Shown: positions 51,770 through 64,000 of the stretch, piece by piece | Layout of the letters: every line of letters starts with the position of its first letter | How positions within the stretch are numbered: the stretch's first letter is position 1 | From: Cucumis sativus | Lineage: Eukaryota > Streptophyta > Magnoliopsida > Cucurbitales > Cucurbitaceae | NCBI RefSeq assembly: GCF_000004075.3 | Contig: NC_026657.2 | Coordinates: 29,916,408-29,980,407, forward strand | Direction: 5' to 3' | DNA length: 64,000 nucleotides | Notes under the pieces: model-generated | What the model was told of the DNA's origin: nothing | Databases searched by the model: none | What the model saw: the letters and a program-made list of their open reading frames with translations, nothing else | Program-made: the position numbers and the translations under genes

Positions 51770-54700
51770 GGGATAGGAGATGGGTTTCAGCCGATTTTGT
51801 GGTTTTTGTTATGAAGATCTTCTATAGTGAACCTACCGGAAACTCCCTCTTGTTCATCAAACAGCGTCAATCTAGTTGAAGACCTAAGTTTCGGCGGGTA
51901 CATTTGTCACAACCGCCGCCCGATCCACTAATCTAAATTTGAAGATTAAATTCGATATGTCATATATTATCATAATTTTTTTAAAAAAACTTTTGCAAAC
52001 GTCTCTCATTTATTTTTTAACAAAATATAAAAAAATTTATTATATCTTGTTTTCTATGAAGTGTTTATTTTGCCCAAGTTCTATTTTTTTACAATTTTTT
52101 TTCATAAAACTTAAAATTTTTAGAATTTTTTTTCAAAAATAAAAATAATGGACAAACTACTTATATTTCATAAAATAAAACACTAAAAAGTAAAATTTAT
52201 TACATTTATTTTTTATTTTTATAATATTTTAAATTGTAAATTGAATTACTCGTTTAACAAAGTATTAAATTGTTAATTTAAAAAATAAAACTAGAGTTAA
52301 AAAAGATAAAATATATGAATTTCAAATCCAACTTCATATATATCTTTGAAATTGGTGGCACGCAAGTTAGAATGTTATATGATATTAATTAGGTTCTTAC
52401 ATTCAGTAGGTTTATGCAATCTCTCACCACTAACTAAGAAGTATCTAATTTCTAACTTAATCAACTTTTCTACCGAAAATATTAAACATTGAGTGTATGT
52501 CTGTGAGTTATTTTGAATTTAAATTATAATAATTAATTTATTTAGAAGTTGTATTATGTTAAAAACTCACCATTAATAATTGTACGGATTTAAACTAACT
52601 TATGTAGGTGTATCAGTTTATATTTTTCTCCAATTTTCATTTTAAAAAATGTCATGCAAAACTTATAATTGTATTAATTAAATACTAAAATTTTCATAAA
52701 TAGATTAATTTTGGCTCTTAGTCATACTTTCGGGAGAGAATCATCCACCCAATCATTTCAACTATTTATTTTGTAAAATGGTATTTGAAGATATTTACAC
52801 ACATCTGAGAGTCAATTTAAAATGAAAGGGTAAAATCAATTACCTATTAAAAAATAATGAATTTAATTTGACTCAAATCATATGTTTTAAATGTAAGTTT
52901 AACAATTAAAAATAAATGCAATAATTCTCAAAGGGTAAACCTAAATGAATTTAATAGAGAAAAAAAAAAGTATAGACGGGGTCACACATAAATAAAATTG
53001 ATATGAATTCGTAGTTTAAATGAGAGAAAATATTTTAGGGGTCGGGGAGCAAAAATGAAAATTTCGTGGATTGTTATTTAAAGGGAAAATGAGTATGGGG
53101 AATTTATTATTTTGACCGAAAGAGGATGGGAATTTGATTGCAGGGTGGAAATTAAAGACCAATCAAATTCAACACAACCGCACGTGTGGATACAATAATT
53201 GCTTTTTCGGAAAGCGTGTACCATTTCAATATTTCTCTTTTTTTTTTTAGTTTTATTATTACGTTGGTGTACGTATTTACCAATTTCAGGTTTTATGTAC
53301 TTTTATCATATATATATATATGTATATATATGCTAGGTTTTTTCACTTAGGTTGTACGTGGGTGCATATTATCTTTTAAAATATAAAATTAAAAAGGTAA
53401 GTTATAGTAGTATTTAATTAATAATTATATTTTTATATTTACTAAATTTAGAGTTCCATCTCATCCTTTTTCACTTTTATTTAGAATTAATATTTCATTG
53501 TTAATTATAATTAAGGATAGAGATGTTTCAAAATTAATTTGTATAAAATTATGGAAACAGTAGAATTAATATTTCATTGTTAATTATAATTAATGATAGA
53601 AAATTGATAGCAATGACTTACTATCGGAGATAATTAATGCATGTAGAAAATATATATGTATATATAAAATGTTAGGTTTGTATGGGATTATATAGTTAAT
53701 TTGTCTTTTGCTATTTTAGAATTTGAATGCTTCAGAAATTTATATTCATAAGCTATTCATAGTTGATACGAAATATAAAGGTCATATAATATTTTTAAGT
53801 TAAGAATTTGAAAATTTGCAACTAAAATTATTGATTTCAATTTAGTTTCACCATATTTCAGGTTTCAACTCGTTTGTTTTTGTGCTTATGTTTAAATATT
53901 AAATTTTTGTAAATTTAAAATAATACTAATTTAAAAATTTAAAAACACACTCTCGAAAAAAAAATGTTAGAAAATTTAAAATATTAATCTAGAAAAGTGT
54001 AACAAAATGGTATACTAGTTTAAGATAAAAAGACATAATAAAAAATAAGGTCTCATGCCCTTTTACTTTCTCATTTTAGGTACAAAAATAAAAGGAAGAT
54101 ATAATAGAAAAGAATAGGAAAGAATTTCTTGTATTATTTATAGAAAAAAATAACAAAAAGAAATAGAAAAAAAAAAAGATAATCTTTACCAAGAAATGAA
54201 AGAAAATATTTATATAGATCTCTAACCCAAAAAATAAATCTTGTAATTGATAATGTGATTTTCTAGATTCACTATTTATCTCTATCTTCTCATCTTTTTT
54301 GTCTCCTTGTACTTCTCTCTCCACTTAACAATGATTTTTTTTTGTTTTTTGCTTCAAGGAAACAAGAAATATCATACATTTATATTGAATTAATTGGTCG
54401 AGAGTGTGAGTAGAGAATTTTAAAAGGTTCTTTGAATTTATTATCATACTATAATCGAAAAAGGTAAAAATGGACTATTTTTTTTTTTTCATACAAGGTT
54501 TTTTAATATATACTATATGCACACATTTTCACAATTATACCTCAATATAGTCCAAAGGTCATATAAGAGACTATATTTAGAGTTAAATTATGTATGTGTG
54601 TGTATGTATCCTTCTTAATAATAAATATTTCATATATATACTTTAAACTTTGAAGTTATTATATATATTGTAGGGTTAAATTAAATAATAAATATTGATG

Positions 54701-55440
54701 CAATAGTTGAAGATATATTATTCACCACCATTAAAGTTGGTAGAGTTTATTTAACATTGATTTATGAAGTCGGTAGACCGTGGATAAAACACTTTTTAAT
54801 TGTTAAATTATATAATGATTGGCCACAAATGGATTTTTTTAAGGAACGTTTGATGGATTTTTTTTTTTTTTTTTAACTCCATCCTTTGTTTTTTTTTATA
54901 GTTGAACAAATGGTAATAGCGTAAACCATCCAATTTTCTAGTCTTAAAAAAGAGAGATAAATATTAAGTCACGTTTTATCTACTTAGTTATTTTCGGTTT
55001 GACTAAAAAACCTTTGAAAGGTGTTAGGTTACGATGAGTAGTAAGAGCTAAAATACTCTCAAAATGAGTTTGGCATCCACGATACTATAAAGATATAAAT
55101 TTTAATTTCATCTCTGGTCCAAATTGTTTTCCCTCAATGATGTTTTGATAGGGAAAAAATTAATTGCTTCCTGGAAATTGGAGAGTGATTTGAAAATATA
55201 ACACAAGGACACCAATGTTTAATGATTGATGAAGGAAAAAAATAAAAAAGCAAAGGCATTGAATAAGAACCCTAGGAGAGGGAGTGGGGCCATTGGCAGC
55301 TGAGCTTCCAGCTACAAGGCTTGTAAATAATTAAAAAGAAAAAGAAGAAGAGGAAATTAGAAACTCCTTTGGCCCAATATTCTATACTATTTTTGCCTTA
55401 TTTTTCCAACTCATTCCCACACTAAATTGTATTTTCCCCT
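51770..55440. other. AT-rich intergenic DNA
   Basis: No gene recognised. A 37-bp sequence (starting tagaattaatatttcattg) occurs twice, at about 53482 and 53561, with a period of 79 bp. Another stretch has (AT)n around 53309-53332. The 82-codon minus frame at 54324-54076 is Phe-rich low-complexity sequence. An upstream site CCGCACGTGTGG (about 53179-53190) contains a CACGTG core. Confidence 0.55.
53482..53600. repeat. Direct repeat, 37-bp unit, 79-bp period
   Basis: 'tagaattaatatttcattg' continuing with 'ttaattataattaa' is present at about 53482 and again at about 53561, with nearly identical sequence over some 37 bases. Confidence 0.75.
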
Positions 55441-55465
55441 TTCAAACTTTCTCTTCTCCTCTTTC

Positions 55466-55473
55466 TATAAATT
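55466..55473 (+). promoter_or_regulatory. TATA box of the DVL/RTFL gene
   Basis: TATAAATT sits about 230 nt upstream of the preferred start codon, in a CT-rich context. It is the best core-promoter candidate and implies a leader of about 200 nt. Confidence 0.55.
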
Positions 55474-55647
55474 CCACTCTTAAAACCCTTAAAACCCAAA
55501 CTCATTTTCACCCCACAAAATCCATCTCCCATCGGCTCAAAACGCAGTCGTTTTCACGTAGTTCCACACCCAAAATCAAGGCCATATTTTTGGGTGGTTT
55601 TGGCAAATTCAAGGTGACCCACACACAGAAGGGAAGAAAAGAGTTGA

Positions 55648-55697
55648 TTTTCTTTTCTTTTCTTTTCTTTTTTTGGAAGAAGAAGAAGAAGAAGAAG
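55648..55697 (+). promoter_or_regulatory. Mirror-like pyrimidine/purine leader ahead of the DVL start codon
   Basis: A 27-nt all-pyrimidine tract of TTTTC units (55648-55674) is followed directly by a 23-nt all-purine tract of GAA units (55675-55697). The start codon follows at once. The two halves are largely able to pair in RNA, with UUUUC against GAAGA. Confidence 0.6.
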
Positions 55698-55925
55698 ATG
55701 ATGAAAGAAAGCAGCAGGTATTGCAGAAGGTTGAGTAGCAGTAGTAGTAATGGAAGAAGTGGGGAAAATAATAAAAAAGACGATGGGTTTGAAGATGATG
55801 CAGGTGAGTGCAAGTCTTTTGGTGAAAAGTGTAACAATTTGGTGAAGAAACAAAGGACTAAATTTTATATTTTTAGAAGGTGCATTGCTATGCTTGTTTG
55901 TTGGAGAGACAGAGGAGAATCTTAA
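55698..55925 (+). CDS. DVL/ROTUNDIFOLIA-like (RTFL) small polypeptide
   Basis: Intronless gene of 75 residues. The C-terminal RTF/DVL motif is clear: QRTKFYIFRRCIAMLVCWRD (residues 52-71), matching the family pattern of basic residues, then YI.RRC..ML.CW.D. The preceding part is Ser-rich and acidic and not conserved, as is normal for the family. DVL/RTFL peptides are plant-specific, associate with the plasma membrane, and limit longitudinal cell proliferation or organ elongation when over-expressed in Arabidopsis. The usual W-H-D is W-R-D here, and five residues follow the Trp-Arg pair. The start at 55698 (a second Met follows directly) is preferred. An in-frame ATG at 55590 would add 36 residues encoded largely by the simple repeat. 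The TATA box at 55466 supports a leader that contains both. Confidence 0.88.
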   Translation: MMKESSRYCRRLSSSSSNGRSGENNKKDDGFEDDAGECKSFGEKCNNLVKKQRTKFYIFRRCIAMLVCWRDRGES

Positions 55926-58165
55926 TTAGACAAACTTTTTCTTAATTATATATATATATATTTAACTTCATTTATAGAGTGTGTGTGTAAGATCATATGA
56001 ATATATATAGTTTTTATATATATTTTGTCCTTTATTGGAATAATGTGTATGATATTTTATTTTAGTAAATATAAATAATAGTTGTGATAGACTTATTTAT
56101 TTATTTATATTGTTGTTGATTGATTTGTATGGGTATGTTCTTATTTGGGGTTAATTTTGATTTCTCAAATGGGTTTTTATTTTGGATGTCCTTTTTTAAA
56201 AAATAAAATAAAATAAATCCAATAATGGCTATATATAATATCTTTGATTCTCTTTCTTTTTCTCTCTTTTTTGGCTTTCTCATTTGGGATGCCATTTTTT
56301 AAATCCAAAAATTGGCTCTTTATGTTTTGTTTGTAGATATATTAATTTTAGTTTCATCTCTCTCATGCTACAGCTATTCTTCCTTTACTTTATCTTGAGT
56401 GTTTTTCGAGAATTCAAACATCAAACTTTAAAAAATGGTAGTTTTTCTCGAATTTGCTTAATCTTTCGTAATTTCTTCTCATAGTTTTATCTCTTTGATC
56501 TCTTTTGTTACTTTCATTTCTATCTTTCAAAAGATTAATGGAAATAGCTACATCAAAATATTTTTATCATCAACTACATTAAATATGTATCGAAAAAGTA
56601 TTTTATTTTAGTGTGGTGGAGAGATGAGGAACATATAAAATGCACATTTTTTTTGTTATTAATAAAATAATAAAATAGCGGTAATGTATTTTTCAGACAC
56701 ACACCTTGTTTTTTTCTCAAGCATTTATATTATTTGCAATCAACCAATGAGAACAAAGTTGTAATTATAATTGAAAAATAGGACAATAACAATAGTTTAG
56801 TGCACTTATAAATAAATGCAAATTGATTGATTTGATTTGAAATGTGTATATATATTGTGAAGTATATATGATGGCAAACACTTTTGTTCCCTCAAACCCA
56901 TCAGCCACCATGTCCCATCCTCAACTCTCTTTCTGTACTCTTCTTTCTATAAATTGATTGATATTAAGATGGAAAAAATAAGTACTAAAGTATAACTCAA
57001 TTTTTTTCCTGTAAAATTGATTCCAAGGGTAAGTTAATCAGTTATTCAAGGAGCCAATTAGAAGTTCTTGTTCTGGATAAGAAGAGTTTGAGATAACTAC
57101 TAAACAAGTTTAGTTCACTGAGTTATTAACTTTTTACACATTACGACTAAACAACTCTTCATTACTTGAGTTCAAGATGCTTTCTTGATGCTACTTAAAA
57201 ACACATTGTTTGTAAAATGCTAAATACAAAAGCTAAATACAAAAGCAAAGACAATATATTTTATTGGTAGGTTTATACCAAATATGCTCTCTCAAACTCT
57301 AAACTAAAAGAGATAATTTTTTGAAAAAAATATTTTACTTCTATGAGAGTAAACTAAAAATGAAAAAAGAAAAAAAAAAACGACAACAAACTAAGAAATA
57401 CAAGAACTACACGATCCACCATAAAACAATCCACCATATGAAACGCTTTCACATTGGCATACGTTTTTCTCTACTTTCAAAGTAAAAATCTCAAAAGAAA
57501 ATTGTACAGATTTCAAACATAAATGTTTTCTTTTTAAGTGTAATATTAACGTGAAACAAAACCATAAATGCTAACTTTTACTTTAGCGCACGATCTCTTT
57601 TTAATTTGAACCCTTGTTAATGTGAGACAACATACTCTCTTATCTAATATTCGATACAACAACAATATCATACTATCATAGAAATATTAGAAAAGATATT
57701 GATTGAAGATTAGAGTTTTCGGAAGGTCGCCGACAGCAAGAATCGTTGAAGGGTGAAAGAGATGGGAGTAGTGTGTACGGTTTTGGCTGCAAAGCTTTTT
57801 CACCCCTCTCGTGTGGCATTCTCTAAATAAAAACACATATCCACCACCACACACTTCATCTTCAACTCTTTTCCTTTTTATTATATTGTAATTTCAATAT
57901 CTTTCTCGGGCCCCATTCCAATTCTCCACCATTTTCTCTTTTTCCTTAAAACCCCTCCTTTCCAGCTAAAAGCTAATTCCTCTTTTGATTTTTACCCCCC
58001 TTTTTCTTTTTATTTTACTTTCAAGAATTTTCTGCAGATACCTCAATTCATTATTAACACAATATATCCATCAGTATGCAAACACATAGACAAATTGGAC
58101 ACTATGTAAGTTGAAATAATGTTGGAGGAAGAAGGAAAATGATCAAGAGAAGACTAGGAGACAGA

Positions 58166-58206
<41 letters not shown>

Positions 58207-59500
58207 GCATCACAATTACATTTTGAATTTGGCTGTATTAAAACTTTGTCTGACCAAACACAAAACCCAAAACCCAAAACCCAAACATGAGGTTCTTTGA
58301 AAGTAAATAAGTAAAAATCTAAGGGGGGATAGTATATGTAATCTGGTGGTGTGAATAAAAGAGGAAGGAGAAGGGACCCATATGTAAGATGAACACGTGC
58401 AATCTGCAAACGTTGAAAAATAAAATGAAAAAAAGAAAAAGGGCTAAAAAAGAATTTTTATATAATTGAGGATCAGAGCTACAACTGGTGACAATGTTGT
58501 TATACGTACGAACCAAGCATGACCTTTCCTAGTGCCCATGCACGTGTGCTTTCGCATAAAAAGTCAGGACGTTTCCCCCTCTCGATCTTATTATCACTAT
58601 ATTAAATTTCTTTTTATAACTTTACCTCAGTCCATCTTCACTAATATCGTAAAACAATCCATTTGCGATTCTACAATGCTATGAAAATTTATTGAATATT
58701 AAATTTTTTAGTAGAAATTGACATGGATTGGATACATGATCTCTTACGTTTTGATTTTTTTACATGTTTCACTGCTGTTTAAGTAATTATTCTTGAAATT
58801 TTTAATTAAATAAAGTACTCGAATTTGTTAGTGTAAGGAAATAATTACCTATCACATTATATATTTAATTCATCCAAGTTAAGCTTAAATGTTCAATTGG
58901 AACATATCCATGATGGACGTTAAAAAAAATTGAAATTGAATTCTAATATTTATAAAATAACATAAAAATCATTATTATTATAATTATACTGTCCCATTTA
59001 GATTTCTTAAAAAGTGTAAATATTTATTGTTAATTTATATATATACGCATATACATTCAGTAAAATTTTGGGTATTATTATAGGTATTTTAAAAACAAAT
59101 GCCAATGCAATGTTACGGAATAAAATCATGAAGTTCAAAGACATAATGAAAACATATCTCAAAAAATTTAGTTCTTCAATTTTAGGAAGAAATGAAATTG
59201 TTTATTATCATTAAACTTGTAGTCCGAATTGAAATAATTTACGTACTAAATATAAATATAGACTTAAGTTTCCCAAATCCATCTCACAACTACAAATTAA
59301 GAAACTTGTAACCAAGATTAAGCAATCCATTTACCTAGAAAATTTTGGGAAATGAGGAACCACATTTTGCTGTCAAGTCTTCTGCAATGTTTTGGGCACA
59401 CACATCAATAAATTTAATAATTCAAAATCTTGTATGCTCAATTTTCAAATTGGTCGGCTTGACTACGACTCTAAAACTCTCCCACACATTTAAAACCTGT
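55926..59500. other. AT-rich intergenic DNA
   Basis: No gene recognised. It contains the DVL 3' flank (with (AT)n at about 55948-55962), a (GA)n microsatellite at 58171-58200 and a triplicate 'aaaacccaaaacccaaaaccc' stretch at about 58260-58282. Some CACGTG-containing motifs occur (58392-58398 and 58541-58548). Confidence 0.55.
58171..58201. repeat. (GA)n microsatellite, about 15 units
   Basis: Uninterrupted AG/GA repeat. A minus-strand frame across it encodes a Ser-Leu run and is rejected as a gene. Confidence 0.95.
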
Positions 59501-59508
59501 TTGTTTCT

Positions 59509-59739
59509 ATGTGTTCTTTCTTAGAGCCCCCTTCAGTTCATGTTAATTTCCAGTCTCACCCTTCTAAACCATCTCCAGACCATGACCCTATCTGCAATTT
59601 CAAGTATATGGCAGCCCTTCCAATAATAAAAGACTATAATAAATCAATATCCAAACTATATTATGGTTTTCCAGAACCTGGTCATGTGAGGTGTTATAAT
59701 GAACCCAACAAAGATGATATATTATTACTATTATTATAA
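59509..59739 (+). CDS. Weak orphan ORF candidate, 76 codons
   Basis: A 76-codon frame with less AT-biased composition than its surroundings (for example EPPSVHVNFQSHPSKPSPDHD). A polyadenylation-like AATAAA lies at about 59804. No domain, signal peptide or family resemblance is seen, and it ends in a run of Leu encoded by a near-simple repeat. It may be chance or the exon of an unseen gene. Confidence 0.18.
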   Translation: MCSFLEPPSVHVNFQSHPSKPSPDHDPICNFKYMAALPIIKDYNKSISKLYYGFPEPGHVRCYNEPNKDDILLLLL

Positions 59740-59998
59740 GCAGCTTAGGTCAAAAGAAACTCCTTTGTGTGTCAAGAATGATTGTAAATGATAATCACAT
59801 TCAAATAAAATCTGTTCAGTTTTTTTATGCAACCCATAAAGAAATTATGAGTTAACAAAATGATTTCCCGAACTCCATTCTTTCAATCCAACTGTTTGGA
59901 TTCAGGATTCTGTCCAATAAAAAAATCGATCCATATGATGAAGTTATATCATACTACCAAGTCTAAAGCATAAATGGGATTGGAGTCTAAATGCCATA

Positions 59999-64000
<4,002 letters not shown>

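Noticed and set aside
54076-54324. 82-codon minus-strand frame
   Set aside because: Phe/Ile-rich low-complexity sequence in AT-rich DNA with no homology that I recognise.
55508-55837. 109-codon minus-strand frame
   Set aside because: It is antisense to the DVL gene and encodes Phe/Lys runs from the simple repeats.

Overview
The window is nuclear DNA from a flowering plant. The genes are spliced with GT-AG introns, most intergenic DNA is very AT-rich, and the products are plant families: NPH3, LOG, chloroplast RRM protein, P-class PPR and DVL/ROTUNDIFOLIA peptide. A dispersed motif (a 'tatagcaacattttaaaaaa' core followed by 'aaatatagcaaaa') resembles repeats I associate with cucurbit genomes, so a cucurbit (Cucumis-like) is my best guess. 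That guess is inference and was not checked by any search.

Layout. At 1-231 the minus strand carries an open frame with a signal-peptide-like segment that runs off the left edge. At 1807-4235 (+) is an NPH3/BTB protein. At 5059-8438 (-) is a LOG cytokinin-activating enzyme with seven coding exons. From about 8.8 to 22.2 kb there is a gene-poor, AT-rich stretch with dispersed repeats and, near its right end, two tandem arrays (20.88-21.23 kb and 21.69-22.07 kb). At 22523-24304 (-) is a CP29-type chloroplast ribonucleoprotein. At 26970-30792 (+) is adenosine kinase with 12 exons. A tRNA-Ile(AAU) lies at 31626-31699 (-). An intronless multi-pass membrane protein of unknown function lies at 32815-34245 (+). 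About 5.5 kb of apparently non-coding, partly decayed repeat-like DNA follows. Translin is at 39736-43080 (-), an OTU-family deubiquitinase at 45980-49055 (+), an intronless P-class PPR protein at 49949-51769 (-), and a DVL/RTFL small peptide gene at 55698-55925 (+). The right edge holds the last seven coding exons of CDC48 (59999 to 63211, -), whose first exon or exons lie beyond the window.

I rebuilt the exon structures by hand. I used splice-site consensus, reading phase and remembered family sequence, and in each model the exons keep phase throughout. The genes do not form a cluster or operon and look like ordinary neighbouring plant loci. LOG and adenosine kinase both act on cytokinin or adenosine metabolism, but their 20 kb separation gives no reason to call this a functional unit.

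I found no convincing new multi-gene system. The items most worth a second look are the edge-truncated possible secreted-peptide gene with an apparent frame break at a C5 run, the 76-bp tandem array carrying paired TGGGCC/GGCCCA sites, the exon-intron boundary duplication in adenosine kinase, the DVL gene with its pyrimidine/purine leader, the C24 homopolymer ahead of the OTU gene, and the predicted RNA target code of the PPR protein.
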